Assembly (NCBI GenBank): GCA_001914695.1
Contig: MNCZ01000105.1
Location: 1-48,935 of the forward strand
Direction: 5' to 3'
From: Gammaproteobacteria bacterium 13_2_20CM_66_19
Lineage (GTDB): Bacteria > Pseudomonadota > Gammaproteobacteria > Steroidobacterales > Steroidobacteraceae
DNA: 48,935 nt
The notes below the pieces were generated by a model. It saw only the letters and a program-made list of their open reading frames with translations. It ran no database searches and had not been told where the DNA came from. The translations under genes were made by a program, and so were the position numbers. Below are positions 35,735-45,177 of the stretch, in pieces. How positions within the stretch are numbered: the first letter of the stretch is position 1; every line of letters starts with the position of its first letter.

Positions 35735-38700
35735 CTACCCCGGCAGCGACTCCATCAGGCGCTGCGCTTCCTGCTTCTGCGCCGCCGAGCCTTCCGCGAG
35801 CACTTCCTCGAGAATGTTGCGCGCGCCGTCCGGGTCGCCCATGTCCATGTAGGCCCGGGCCAGATCGAGCTTGGTGCCGACCTCGCTCATGGTGACCGGC
35901 TCGAGGTCCGGGAGCGCCAGGTCCTCCGAAGACAGTCGCTGCGTGGCGGCGAACGCGGTGTCCGGCACGCTGGCCGTGCCGACGTCGACGTCGATGTGCC
36001 CGCCGTTGGCCGCGTGGCTGCCGGTGGCGTCGCCGACGTCGAGATCCACTCCCCCGCCGTGCAGTGACGGGTGCGTGCTGCTCGCCTCGCCGATGTCGAC
36101 ATCGACCGAGTGCGCCCCGAGCGCCGCGAGGCGCGAGGTCGCCGAGGCGTCCTGGAGGGCGAGGCTCGTCTGCGTGAGCGCCGCTTCGAGCTCGTCCTGG
36201 TCGAACTGCCAGGCACCGGTCTGACCGTGCTCGTCTTTCTTGGCGCGCCGCTGCGCGTCATCCATGACCTTACGGGAGCGATCGTCGAGGCCCGCCACCA
36301 GCGTGGGACCCTCCGCCCCCGCCGCGGCCGCCGGTCCCGGCTGTTCCACCGTGTCGACCTGCCCCACATCGAGCCCGAGGTCATCGAGGGCGAGCTCCGC
36401 AGTCTGGTCGGCGCTCTTGAGCGCCGTCTCCACTTTCTGACGTATGGTGGGCTGATCCTGCGTGAACGTCGGCTGCTCGACGGTCGGCGCGTCGACCTCG
36501 GTGGTGGTGGTAAGGTCCTGACGCAGGCGCGCCGTCATCTGGCGCGTCGTTCCGGTGGCGCCGAGGCCCCCGAGCGCGGCGTTGCGGTCGGTGACATTGG
36601 TCGGCGAGTCCGCCTGATCGCCCATGGCCGCGCCGATATCCAGATCCACGGTCCCTTGCCCGTCGGCTGTGCCCGGCTCGCCGAGCAGATCGAAGTCCAC
36701 GCGGCTCTGTCCGCCTTCGAGGTCGAGGTCCACGCCCCCGGCCATCGCGCCGCTCACCGCGCCGGCGCCCGAGAACAACGGATCCTCGGGCGCGAGCTGC
36801 TTGCCCATGATGAGGATCTTCTCCCACTCGCCGGGGGCCGCTTCGTCGCGGCTGTCGGCGAGCTCCCGGGCCGTCTGCAGGAACTGCTCCTTGTTCCCCC
36901 ACACGAAAAACACTTCGAGGAGCTTCAGCCTCAGATCGCGCCGCGCGGGCTCGCGGCCGATCGCGATGCGGATCAGATCCGCGGCCTGGTCGTACAGGCC
37001 GTACGCCATGTGGAAGTCGGCCTCGGCGAGGGGGTCGCCCTGGTCGAGGTTGATCGCGGTCTCGCTGCTGATCGTCTCGTCGGCGGTGACATGCCGTGCT
37101 GGCGCCGCCTCGGCCGCTCCGAGCGAGAGGCGCGGCCGCTCGTGCGTGCCGGATTCCTCGACGACGAAGCCCGGCTCGCGGGAGGCGGGCTCGGTCGCGC
37201 GCATCGGCGGCTCGCCCGATGCGAATCCGCGGGAAGCGAACCCGCGGCTCGGCGGCGAGGCCTCCACGGCTTCGGCGCCCGCGACGGCGAGGCGCCCGAG
37301 GGAGTCATCGAACTGCGCCGCGCGCTGCGCACGCACGAAGCGTGCGGCGATCACTCCGACGACCGCGAGCATCACGAGCGCGAGCGCCCACCAGTAGCCC
37401 TCCAGCGTGTCGAGGAGCGACTCACCGGCGGCGCTCTCGGGCGGCACCGGCGCAGGCTTTGCGCTCTGCGGCGCGGGGGGCGGCGGCGCGGCGGCCTCGG
37501 GCGGCGCGGCGGCCTCGGGCGGCTTCTCCTCGGTTATCGGAGCGGGTGGCGGCGGCGGAGCGGCCTGCGTCACCGGAGCCTGCTCGACCGGTCGCTGCGC
37601 CGCAGGGGGTGGCACCTGCGCCACGGGCGGCGGCGGCGCGGCGGCGGCGGGCGCCCGTTTGGCGGCAAGCTCCGACTGCAACCGCGCAAGCTCTGCGTTC
37701 TTCAGCTCGAGCAGCCGCTTGGATTCGGCGAGCTGCCCTTCGAGGTCGTGCACCTGGCCCTGCAGCCGGCTGACCTCGGCGCCGCTCGAGGCACCGGGCG
37801 TCGCGCCCACCGAGGCCGACTCCGACGGGGTTACGAGCTTCAGCCGCCCGGCCTGCTCGCCCGAGGAGGCGGTCGGGGCCCCACCGCTCGAGCGCCAGGC
37901 GGCGTACTGACGACGGATCTCGGCCGCCGCCTCGGCCGCAGAGACGGCCGTGGCCTGCGCCTCGCCAGGGATGCGCATCACTGCGCCCGAGCGCATCACG
38001 TTCATGTTCCGATCGAAAGCACGCGGGTTGGCCTGGTAGATGGCCAGCATCCAGCTGTGGGTGCGGGCGGAATTCGCGCTCGCGCCGGCGGCGTCGCTGG
38101 CGATCGCCGTGAGCGTCTCGCCGCGCTGGACGACGTGCATCGAGCCTGCGGTCGAGTCGGAGCTCGCGGGAGGCGCGCCGCGGGGCGCCGCGGGCGCCGC
38201 CTCGGCGGGTGGGTCGGGCTGCGGTGCCGCGGGCGCGGCGACCGGCGGGGCGTCGGCGCTGCGCGCGATCGCCCCTTCACGCGTGCCGACGCCGGTCGCG
38301 GGGGCGGTCACCGGTGCGCTGGCGACGGCGGATTGACCCGGCGTATACACCGGCGGATCGAGCAGCATGGTGTACTCGCGCACCAGGTGCCCGCGCGACC
38401 AGCTCACCTCGAGCAGGACCGTCATGAACGGCTCGGAGATGGCCTCCGTGGATTTGAGCTTGAGCACCTCGCTACCGTTGGGCGAGTGCACCACGTGGAC
38501 CTGGACGCCGGCGAGGTAGGCCGGCCACTCGAGCCCGTAGCGGGCGAACGTCTCGCGCGAGGCAAGCTGTGCCTGGAGCGTGTTTACCTCGTCGGGCGCA
38601 ACGTCGACCAGCTCGACCTCCGCATCGAGCGGCGCGTTGAGCGGCGACAGGAGACGGATGTCTCCAAGACCCAAGGCAAACGCCGCCGACGGCAAGGCCA

Positions 38701-38740
38701 GCAGCAATGCCAGCGCCCGGTTTGAGCGTTTGGCAACCAT
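35735..38740 (-). CDS. fimV: FimV/HubP-type polar landmark protein
   Basis: 1001 residues. Signal sequence (residues 1-22, ALALLLALPSAAFALG), a periplasmic FimV N-domain (DIRLLSPLNAPLDAEVELVD), a LysM-type domain (MHVVQRGETLTAIASDAAG) that should bind peptidoglycan, a coiled coil (LQGQVHDLEGQLAESKRLL), a Pro-rich stretch, one membrane helix (about 450, WALALVMLAVVGVIAARFV), then a very acidic cytoplasmic part with DVDIG/DLDVG/DVDVG elements and the conserved C-terminal TPR-like domain (TKLDLARAYMDMGDPDGARNILEEVL). In relatives it places type IV pili and chemosensory proteins at the pole. Start ATG 38740. truA follows after 83 bases. Confidence 0.95.
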   Translation of the reverse strand: MVAKRSNRALALLLALPSAAFALGLGDIRLLSPLNAPLDAEVELVDVAPDEVNTLQAQLASRETFARYGLEWPAYLAGVQVHVVHSPNGSEVLKLKSTEAISEPFMTVLLEVSWSRGHLVREYTMLLDPPVYTPGQSAVASAPVTAPATGVGTREGAIARSADAPPVAAPAAPQPDPPAEAAPAAPRGAPPASSDSTAGSMHVVQRGETLTAIASDAAGASANSARTHSWMLAIYQANPRAFDRNMNVMRSGAVMRIPGEAQATAVSAAEAAAEIRRQYAAWRSSGGAPTASSGEQAGRLKLVTPSESASVGATPGASSGAEVSRLQGQVHDLEGQLAESKRLLELKNAELARLQSELAAKRAPAAAAPPPPVAQVPPPAAQRPVEQAPVTQAAPPPPPAPITEEKPPEAAAPPEAAAPPPPAPQSAKPAPVPPESAAGESLLDTLEGYWWALALVMLAVVGVIAARFVRAQRAAQFDDSLGRLAVAGAEAVEASPPSRGFASRGFASGEPPMRATEPASREPGFVVEESGTHERPRLSLGAAEAAPARHVTADETISSETAINLDQGDPLAEADFHMAYGLYDQAADLIRIAIGREPARRDLRLKLLEVFFVWGNKEQFLQTARELADSRDEAAPGEWEKILIMGKQLAPEDPLFSGAGAVSGAMAGGVDLDLEGGQSRVDFDLLGEPGTADGQGTVDLDIGAAMGDQADSPTNVTDRNAALGGLGATGTTRQMTARLRQDLTTTTEVDAPTVEQPTFTQDQPTIRQKVETALKSADQTAELALDDLGLDVGQVDTVEQPGPAAAAGAEGPTLVAGLDDRSRKVMDDAQRRAKKDEHGQTGAWQFDQDELEAALTQTSLALQDASATSRLAALGAHSVDVDIGEASSTHPSLHGGGVDLDVGDATGSHAANGGHIDVDVGTASVPDTAFAATQRLSSEDLALPDLEPVTMSEVGTKLDLARAYMDMGDPDGARNILEEVLAEGSAAQKQEAQRLMESLPG

Positions 38741-39083
38741 CAGGGCACCCCGAAAGGCATTATCGGACCAAATGTCCTATGAAAACAAAAGGGTAGGCCA
38801 CAGGATGCGACCCCCTTAGAAATAACGCCGCAATATAACTTAAATAGGCTGCTGCACCAAAGCCCGGTTCCCCGGAACCCACTGCGCAGCCACGCTTTTA
38901 TACGCATGGTCGGGGGCAATCCATAAGTCAAGTCCTCGCCCAAGGGGCAGAATCTTCACGGATTCTCGGGGCATAAACTGTGTCGCGGTTCGCTGCCTCG
39001 GGAGCCACCGTGGAGTACGGGCGCGTCCGCCGCCCGTCCGGGAATGCGACGCGGGCCGCTTTGCGCAGTAGTTCACGCTGCGG
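38741..39083. other. gene-free stretch between aroC and fimV
   Basis: No gene supported; a minus-strand frame of 78 codons (39076-38840) is not recognisable. It holds the fimV promoter region. GGTTCC-CC-GGAACC (38866-38879) could form a small hairpin. The asd gene often found beside fimV is not here. Confidence 0.5.
38759..38788 (-). promoter_or_regulatory. candidate fimV promoter
   Basis: Minus strand: TTGTTT (38788-38783), 18 bases, GATAAT (38764-38759). Transcription would begin about 12 bases before the ATG, giving a very short leader. Confidence 0.4.
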
Positions 39084-40187
39084 TCAGCGGCGGGACGCTG
39101 CGGTGATATCCGGAGTCGGTGACTTCACGTCCGCGTTCTGCGCGCGGTGCCGCAGGTAATGGTCCATCAGCACTATGGCGAGCATGGCCTCGGCGATCGG
39201 CGTGGCCCGCAGTCCTACGCAGGGGTCGTGCCGCCCGGTGGTCACGACCTCGACCGGATTGCCCGCGACGTCGATGGTCTGCCCCGGCAGCTGGATGCTG
39301 GAGGTGGGTTTGAGGGTCAGGTGCGCGATGATGTCCTGACCGGAGGAGATGCCGCCGAGGGTCCCGCCGGCGTGGTTGCTGCGAAAGCCCTGCGGAGCGA
39401 GCTCGTCGCGGTGCTCGCTGCCGCGCTGCGCGGCGGCGCGGGTGCCGGCGCCGATCTCGACCGCCTTCACGGCGTTGATGCTCATGAGCGCGTGCGCGAT
39501 GTCCGCGTCCAGCCGATCGAACACCGGCTCGCCGAGCCCGGGCGGCACGCCGCTCGCCACCACCGTGACGCGCGCGCCGATCGAGTCGCCCTCCGCGCGC
39601 ACTTTCCAGATGAGCTCCTCGAGCTCGGCGAGCCGGGAGGGGTCCGGACAGAAGAACGGATTCTGGTAGGCGAAGGCGGGATCCACCGCCTGGATCGAGA
39701 GCGGGCCGACCTGGCTCAGGTAGCCGTAGATGCGCACCCCGAGCCGTGCGGCGAGATAGCGGCGCGCGATCGCACCCGCGGCGGTCCGCATCACCGTCTC
39801 GCGCGCCGAGGAGCGCCCGCCGCCGCGGTAGTCGCGCACGCCGTATTTCTGCTGATACGTGTAGTCCGCGTGTCCGGGGCGGAAGCGGTCCTTGATCTTG
39901 TCGTAGTCGCGCGAGCGCGCGTCGGTGTTCTCGATCAGGATGCCGATCGGCGTGCCGGTCGTGTGCCCTTCGAACACGCCCGAGAGGATGCGCACCTGAT
40001 CGGCCTCGCGCCGCTGGCTGACGAAATGAGAGGTGCCGGTGCGACGGCGATCGACGTCCTGCTGCAGGTCCGCCTCACTCAGCGGGAGGCCCGGCGGACA
40101 GCCGTCGACGATGCATCCCATGGCGGGCCCGTGGCTCTCGCCGAAGGTGGTCACCGTGAACAGCCTGCCGATGGTGTTGCCGGACAT
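39084..40187 (-). CDS. aroC: chorismate synthase
   Basis: 367 residues, last step of the shikimate pathway, FMN dependent. Family signatures: [19 protein letters not shown] at the start, [42 protein letters not shown]-like [18 protein letters not shown] and [17 protein letters not shown]. All expected His and Arg residues are present. The C-terminal tail beyond residue 355 is short. It starts 33 bases after the prmB stop, and aroC next to prmB is the usual order. Confidence 0.98.
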   Translation of the reverse strand: MSGNTIGRLFTVTTFGESHGPAMGCIVDGCPPGLPLSEADLQQDVDRRRTGTSHFVSQRREADQVRILSGVFEGHTTGTPIGILIENTDARSRDYDKIKDRFRPGHADYTYQQKYGVRDYRGGGRSSARETVMRTAAGAIARRYLAARLGVRIYGYLSQVGPLSIQAVDPAFAYQNPFFCPDPSRLAELEELIWKVRAEGDSIGARVTVVASGVPPGLGEPVFDRLDADIAHALMSINAVKAVEIGAGTRAAAQRGSEHRDELAPQGFRSNHAGGTLGGISSGQDIIAHLTLKPTSSIQLPGQTIDVAGNPVEVVTTGRHDPCVGLRATPIAEAMLAIVLMDHYLRHRAQNADVKSPTPDITAASRR

Positions 40188-40220
40188 GGTCCTGTGTGAC
40201 TCCGCGGGGCGCTGCTTCAG

Positions 40221-41081
40221 CTAAGCCGGCAGTTGCTCGCGCGACAGCAGGAACACCCCGCCGCCGCCGCGCTCGAACTCCAGCCACACGCAGGGCAGGC
40301 GCGGGAAGGCCCGTCGCACCGCGCTCTCGGTGTTGCCCACCTCGACGATCAGCACGCCGCGCGGACGCAGATGCCGGCGCGCCTCCTTGAGGATGATGCG
40401 CACCGAGTCCAGGCCCGCCTCGCCGGCCGCGAGCGCCACGCGCGGCTCGTGGCGGTATTCCGGCGGCAGTCGCTCGAGCTCACGCGCCCCCACGTAAGGC
40501 GGATTCGACACGATGATATCGTAGGTGGCGCGCCCGAGCGCGCGGAAGTGATCGGACTTCTTGAGCAGTACACGGCCCCCGAGACGGTGGGAGCGGACGT
40601 TGGCGCGCGCCACCTCGAGCGCCGCCTCCGAGATATCGACCGCATCGACGCGGGCGTGCGGCAGCGCCCGCGCGCAGGCGATGGCGATGCAGCCCGAGCC
40701 CGTGCCGAGATCGAGCACGCGTCGCACGCGTCGCGCGTCGATCCACGGCGCGAAGCGCCGCTCGATCAGCTCCGCGATCGGCGAGCGGGGCACGAGCACC
40801 CGCGCGTCGACCCGGATCTCGAGGCCCGCGAACCAGGTGACGCCGGTCAGGTAGGCGGCCGGGACGCGATCCTCGATGCGCCGCCTGACGAGCTCCGCCG
40901 CGCGCGCCTGCGCGCGGGGGTGGACGCGTCGCCGAAGGAGGTCCGGGCCGCCGCCATCGCGCGCCCCGATTGCGTGCAGTACCAGCGCGGCGGCTTCGTC
41001 CCGGGCATTGTCGGTGCCGTGTCCGAAGTGCACGCGCGCGCGCGCGAGCGCCCGCGCGGCGCGCGCGATGAGCTCGCCCAC
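40221..41081 (-). CDS. prmB: ribosomal protein L3 N5-glutamine methyltransferase
   Basis: About 286 residues. The SAM site is VLDLGTGSGCIAIACARALP; the glutamine-methylating signature is IIVSNPPYVGARELERLPPEY. GHGTDNARDEAAALVL near the N-terminus matches PrmB and not PrmC. It methylates a Gln of L3 during ribosome assembly. The start is uncertain: GTG 41081 (VGELIARAARAL) fits the family length; ATG 41171 would add 30 low-complexity Arg/Ala residues and its start codon would overlap the divergent SCO gene start. Confidence 0.88.
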   Translation of the reverse strand: MGELIARAARALARARVHFGHGTDNARDEAAALVLHAIGARDGGGPDLLRRRVHPRAQARAAELVRRRIEDRVPAAYLTGVTWFAGLEIRVDARVLVPRSPIAELIERRFAPWIDARRVRRVLDLGTGSGCIAIACARALPHARVDAVDISEAALEVARANVRSHRLGGRVLLKKSDHFRALGRATYDIIVSNPPYVGARELERLPPEYRHEPRVALAAGEAGLDSVRIILKEARRHLRPRGVLIVEVGNTESAVRRAFPRLPCVWLEFERGGGGVFLLSREQLPA

Positions 41082-41169
41082 GGTGACGGTGCCCGCGGCG
41101 GAGGGCGCGTGTGGGGCGCGCCGCGCCCGCGCCGGCCCCGCGCGCCGGGCCCTGTGAAATAATTCGCCC

Positions 41170-41778
41170 ATGTCGAAGGTCCGTGTCCGCCTGCTTCTCG
41201 CCGTCGCCGCGCTCGCCGCCAGCGTCGGCGGGTATTGGCTCGCGCAACAACTTGACAGGGCAGGCCCGCGCCTGACAAGCGGCACGTGGCTGCCGCAGCC
41301 GAAGGCGGTGCGCGACTTCGCGCTCACCGACACCACCGGGAGCGTCTTCACGCGGGCGAGTCTCGTGGGGGCGCCGTCGCTCGTGTTTTTCGGCTTCACG
41401 CGCTGTCCGGACGTCTGCCCGGCTACGCTCCTCGAGCTCGCGCAGGTGCGAAGGGCCGCGGCGCTCCCCACGCTGCGGGTGGTGTTCGTGAGCGTCGACC
41501 CGCAGCGCGATACGCCGGCGCTCCTCGGCACCTACGTGCACGCCTTCGATCCCGCATTCCTCGGGCTGACCGGGGCGGCGCGGTCGATCGCACCGATGGC
41601 CGCCGATTTCGGGGTGGCGGTCGATCGCGTGGAGCTGCCCGGCGGCGACTCCACCATGGACCACTCCGCGGTGGTGTTCCTGCTGGACGCCAGGGCGCGC
41701 GTCGTCGCCGTATTCACGCCGCCCTTCGAGGCGAGCCCGCTCGCGGCAGACCTGCGCCGCGCGGCGCCCTGGCTATGA
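41170..41778 (+). CDS. SCO1/SenC-family copper protein
   Basis: 202 residues. An N-terminal membrane anchor (residues about 7-25, RLLLAVAALAASVGGYWLA) leads to a thioredoxin-fold domain with the copper motif in FFGFTRCPDVCPATL (CxxxC) and the third ligand His in DHSAVVFLLD. These proteins deliver copper to, or keep reduced, the CuA site of cytochrome oxidase. No oxidase genes are nearby. No ribosome site precedes the ATG; a -10-like TGAAATAAT ends 8 bases before it, so the mRNA may be leaderless. The stop overlaps the psd start (ATGA). Confidence 0.9.
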   Translation: MSKVRVRLLLAVAALAASVGGYWLAQQLDRAGPRLTSGTWLPQPKAVRDFALTDTTGSVFTRASLVGAPSLVFFGFTRCPDVCPATLLELAQVRRAAALPTLRVVFVSVDPQRDTPALLGTYVHAFDPAFLGLTGAARSIAPMAADFGVAVDRVELPGGDSTMDHSAVVFLLDARARVVAVFTPPFEASPLAADLRRAAPWL

Positions 41779-42677
41779 GCACGTCGGCGGACATCGGCCC
41801 GGGCGGCCTGGCCGGCAGCGTGCGGACGCGGCTCTTCGTCGCGCTGCAATACCTGCTGCCGCAGCACTTCCTCTCGCGCGTGGTGCGCGCAATCACCCGC
41901 GTACGCACACCGCTCGTCCGGGAGCCGCTCATCCGCGCCTTCGACGACCGCTTCCACCCCGACATGAGCGACGCGGAGCTCTCGGACCCGCTGAGCTACG
42001 CGAGCTTCAACGCCTTCTTCACCCGGGGGCTCGTCCCCGGCGCGCGCCCGATCGATCCCGATCCGGGCTCGCTCGTCTCGCCGGTCGACGGCAGCGTGAG
42101 TCAGATCGGGCGGCTCGACGGCTCGTGGCTGGTGCAGGCCAAGGGGCGTGCCTATACGCTCGAGTCGCTCCTGGCGGCGGATCTCTCCTGGGCGCAGCAC
42201 TTCAGGGCGGGCGCGTTCGCGACGTTCTACCTTGCGCCGTTCAACTACCACCGCATCCACATGCCGCTCTCCGGGCGGCTGCGCGCGGCGTGGTACGTGC
42301 CGGGGCGGCTGTTCAGCGTCGATGCCGCCACCACCGCCTCGGTTCCCGCTCTCTTCGCGCGCAACGAGCGCGTGGTGTGCGTCTTCGCGCAGGAAACGCT
42401 CGCCTTCGCCCTGGTGCTGGTGGGAGCCCTCTTCGTCGGCAGCATCGAGACCGTGTGGCACGGCGAGGTGACGCCGCGGAGCCTGCGCCATGGCACCGAG
42501 CTGCCGCTCGATGAGAGCCGCGCGCCGCTCGAGCTCGGGAAAGGCGCCGAGCTCGGCCGCTTCAACATGGGCTCCACGGTCATCCTGCTGCTGCCTCCGG
42601 GCAGGAGCGAGTGGCTGCGCCCGCTCACCCCCGGCAGCGGCGTGCGGGTGGGCCAGGCGCTCGCCCGGCTCACGTGA
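41775..42677 (+). CDS. psd: phosphatidylserine decarboxylase proenzyme
   Basis: 300 residues. The self-cleavage site is MGST in RFNMGSTVILLL near residue 271; cleavage before the Ser makes the pyruvoyl cofactor. SPVDGSVSQIG and FNYHRIHMPLSG supply the conserved Asp and His. The protein makes phosphatidylethanolamine at the inner membrane. The SerGST form instead of LGST is a common variant. It overlaps the SCO gene by four bases. epmA follows after 7 bases, a psd-epmA neighbourhood known in enterics. Confidence 0.96.
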   Translation: MSTSADIGPGGLAGSVRTRLFVALQYLLPQHFLSRVVRAITRVRTPLVREPLIRAFDDRFHPDMSDAELSDPLSYASFNAFFTRGLVPGARPIDPDPGSLVSPVDGSVSQIGRLDGSWLVQAKGRAYTLESLLAADLSWAQHFRAGAFATFYLAPFNYHRIHMPLSGRLRAAWYVPGRLFSVDAATTASVPALFARNERVVCVFAQETLAFALVLVGALFVGSIETVWHGEVTPRSLRHGTELPLDESRAPLELGKGAELGRFNMGSTVILLLPPGRSEWLRPLTPGSGVRVGQALARLT

Positions 42678-42684
42678 GGCTGAC

Positions 42685-43647
42685 GTGAGCGGCGGCGGGG
42701 ACTGGCGGCCCAGCGCCTCGCGGGCGCTCCTCGAGCGGCGCGCGGCGCTCCTCGCGTGCACGCGCGAGTTCTTTGCCGCCCGCGGCGTGCTCGAGGTCGA
42801 CACCCCCGTCGTCGTCAATGCGCCGGTGAGCGAGGTGCACATCGTGAGCGCCACCGTGCAACTTGGGCGTACGCCGGCCTACCTGCATACCTCGCCCGAG
42901 TACGCCATGAAGCGGCTGCTCGCCGCCGGCAGTGGCGACATCTACCAGGTCTGTCACGTGGTGCGCGGCGCCGAGAGCGGGCGGCTGCACAACCCCGAAT
43001 TCACGCTCATAGAGTGGTACCGCGTCGGTTTCCCGCTGGCGGCGCTCATGGACGAGGTGGAGGCGCTCGTGCGGCTGCTCCTCGGCCCGGCCGCCGCGCA
43101 GCGCGCGAGCGAGCGCATCAGCTATCGCGACGCGTTCCTCCGCGAGCTCGGCCTCGACCCCCTCACCGCGCCCGACGAGGCGCTCGAGGAGGCCGCGCGG
43201 CCGCTCGGATTTGCGGACCGCAGCGCCGATCGCGACGCGTGGCTCGAGCTCCTCATGGGTTCTTGGGTGGGCCCCCGCCTCGGGCGCAGCGCCCTCACCT
43301 TCGTCCACGGCTACCCCGCGAGCCAGGCGGCGCTCGCGCGACTCGACCCCGAGGAACCCCGCACCGCGCGGCGCTTCGAGCTGTACTGCGACGGCGTCGA
43401 GCTCGCCAACGGCTTTCACGAGCTCGCGTCGGCCGCCGAGCAGCGCGAGCGCTTCGAGCGCGACAACGCGCAGCGGCGGCGCCTGGGGCTCCCGGTCTGC
43501 CCGATCGATGAGCGGCTGCTCGCGGCGCTCGAGAGCGGCCTGCCGGATTCCGCCGGGGTGGCCCTCGGCTTCGAGCGCACGCTGATGCTCGCCGCCGGAG
43601 CCTCGCACATCGAGGAGGTGCTCGCCTTTCCGACGGCGCGTGCTTGA
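42685..43647 (+). CDS. epmA: EF-P lysine 34 lysyltransferase
   Basis: 320 residues from GTG 42685, close to the 325 of E. coli EpmA. It is a class II lysyl-tRNA synthetase core without the anticodon domain: LHTSPEYAMKRLLAAG, GRLHNPEFTLIEWYRVG (motif 2 region), CDGVELANGFHEL and the motif 3 GVALGFERTLML. EpmA adds (R)-beta-lysine to EF-P Lys34. Its target efp is 1.5 kb away. EpmB, which makes beta-lysine, is not in the window. Confidence 0.95.
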   Translation: MSGGGDWRPSASRALLERRAALLACTREFFAARGVLEVDTPVVVNAPVSEVHIVSATVQLGRTPAYLHTSPEYAMKRLLAAGSGDIYQVCHVVRGAESGRLHNPEFTLIEWYRVGFPLAALMDEVEALVRLLLGPAAAQRASERISYRDAFLRELGLDPLTAPDEALEEAARPLGFADRSADRDAWLELLMGSWVGPRLGRSALTFVHGYPASQAALARLDPEEPRTARRFELYCDGVELANGFHELASAAEQRERFERDNAQRRRLGLPVCPIDERLLAALESGLPDSAGVALGFERTLMLAAGASHIEEVLAFPTARA

Positions 43648-43701
43648 GGATCAGATGTACAAAGCAAGTATGAATGCCGGTGAATCGGTGAGGCGCAATG
43701 C

Positions 43702-44229
43702 ATGAGCCACGCGGTCGGCCGCTACCAGTTTCACGACAAGCCCGCGGACTACGCGCGTCTCGCGCAGGAGCTCGGCGCGCTGCTCGCGGGCGAGAGCGAT
43801 CCGATCGCCAACGCCGCCAACACCGCGGCGCTCGTCTTCGAGGCTCTGCCGGAGGTGAACTGGGCCGGCTTCTATTTCCTCAAGGGCGGGCAGCTCGTGG
43901 TCGGGCCCTTTCAGGGCCGCCCGGCGTGCGTGCGGATCGCGCTCGGCTCGGGCGTGTGCGGCACGGCGGCGGTGCAGCGCCGCACGCTCGTCGTGCCCGA
44001 CGTGCTCGAGTTCCCGGGCCATATCGCCTGCGATCCGGCGTCGCGCTCGGAGATCGTGGTGCCGCTCATCGCCGGCGACGCGCGCGCTGGGTCGCTGCTC
44101 GGGGTGCTCGATCTCGACAGTCCGCGCGCGGCGCGCTTCGACGAGGCCGACGCCCGCGGCCTCGAGTCGCTCGCCGGGCTCTTCGTGCGGAGCATCCGGG
44201 AGACGAGCGCGCTCGAGAATCCCGCATGA
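43702..44229 (+). CDS. msrC: free methionine-(R)-sulfoxide reductase
   Basis: 175 residues, a single GAF domain. The three functional cysteines are Cys76 (GRPACVRI), Cys86 (GSGVCGTAA) and Cys110 (GHIACDPASRSEIVVP); their spacing equals that of E. coli fRMsr (84, 94, 118). VNWAGFYFLKG is the substrate-pocket segment. The enzyme reduces free, not protein-bound, methionine-R-sulfoxide with thioredoxin. Its stop overlaps the rarD start by three bases. Confidence 0.95.
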   Translation: MSHAVGRYQFHDKPADYARLAQELGALLAGESDPIANAANTAALVFEALPEVNWAGFYFLKGGQLVVGPFQGRPACVRIALGSGVCGTAAVQRRTLVVPDVLEFPGHIACDPASRSEIVVPLIAGDARAGSLLGVLDLDSPRAARFDEADARGLESLAGLFVRSIRETSALENPA

Positions 44230-45131
44230 GCGGCCCGCGGTCCGGGACGCGGGGGCTGGCGGCGGGGAGCGCGGCCTTTGCGATCTGGGGACTGTTCCCG
44301 CTCTACCTGCATCCCTTGAGCGGCGTGCCGGCGACGCAGGTGATCGCGCACCGCGTCGCCTGGTCGTGCCTGTTCCTCCTCGGGTGGATGCTGCTGCGCG
44401 GGCAGCTCGGACGGCTCACGGCGACCCTCACCAACCCGGCGCTCCTGGTGCGCCTCACGCTCACGGCGCTCCTCGTCAGCTGCAACTGGCTGGTGTACGT
44501 CTGGGGCGTGACGCACCAGCACATCGTCGAGACCAGCCTCGGCTACTACATCAATCCGCTGGTGAACGTGGTGCTCGGGGTGGTGGTGCTGCACGAGCGG
44601 CTGAACCGCACGCAGTGGCTCGCGGTGGCGCTCGCCGCGATCGCCGTCGGCTATCTCACCGTGCTCGCCGGGCGTCTGCCGTGGATCGCCTGTTTCCTCG
44701 CGCTCACCTTCTCGCTCTACGGACTGCTGCGCAAGGTGATCAGCGTCGAGGCGCTCCCGGGACTTGCGAGCGAGACGCTGCTGCTGCTGCCGCTCGCGGT
44801 GGCCTATCTCGGGTGGTGTCAGGTCGCGGGCACCGGCGCGCTGGGCTCCTCCGGCGCCGCCATCGATGCGCTCCTCGTCGGCAGCGGGCTGGTGACGGCG
44901 ATTCCGCTCCTGCTGTTCGCTTACGGGGCGCGCCGCCTTCCTTACTCGACGGTGGGCGTGCTGCAGTACATCGCGCCGACTCTCCAGCTGCTCTGCGGCG
45001 TCGTGGTCTATCACGAGCACTTCGGGCTCGCCCGCGCTGTCGGCTTTGCGCTGATCTGGGCGGCGCTCGCGATCTACGCGGCCGATGGCCTGTGGCGGGT
45101 GCGGAGCGCGCCGCGGCTGCAGCGCGCCTGA
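44226..45131 (+). CDS. rarD: RarD/EamA-family transporter
   Basis: 301 residues, about ten membrane helices in two EamA repeats. It opens with AAGSAAFAIWGLFPLYLHPL and VIAHRVAWSCLFL, characteristic of RarD, and has NWLVYVWGVTHQHIVETSLGYYINPLVNV, the most conserved RarD segment. The substrate is not known (RarD was named for chloramphenicol sensitivity in E. coli). It is translationally coupled to msrC. Confidence 0.93.
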   Translation: MSGPRSGTRGLAAGSAAFAIWGLFPLYLHPLSGVPATQVIAHRVAWSCLFLLGWMLLRGQLGRLTATLTNPALLVRLTLTALLVSCNWLVYVWGVTHQHIVETSLGYYINPLVNVVLGVVVLHERLNRTQWLAVALAAIAVGYLTVLAGRLPWIACFLALTFSLYGLLRKVISVEALPGLASETLLLLPLAVAYLGWCQVAGTGALGSSGAAIDALLVGSGLVTAIPLLLFAYGARRLPYSTVGVLQYIAPTLQLLCGVVVYHEHFGLARAVGFALIWAALAIYAADGLWRVRSAPRLQRA

Positions 45132-45177
45132 AGTCGGCGGCCCCCGAGCCGTTCAGAGGGCGCGCCCGCCGGCGCGC

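Noticed and set aside
38840..39076. 78-codon frame between aroC and fimV
   Set aside because: No recognisable family, ribosome site or conserved feature; most likely chance.
41082..41171. ATG 41171 as prmB start
   Set aside because: It adds 30 Arg/Ala-rich residues and its start codon would overlap the divergent SCO start; kept only as an alternative.
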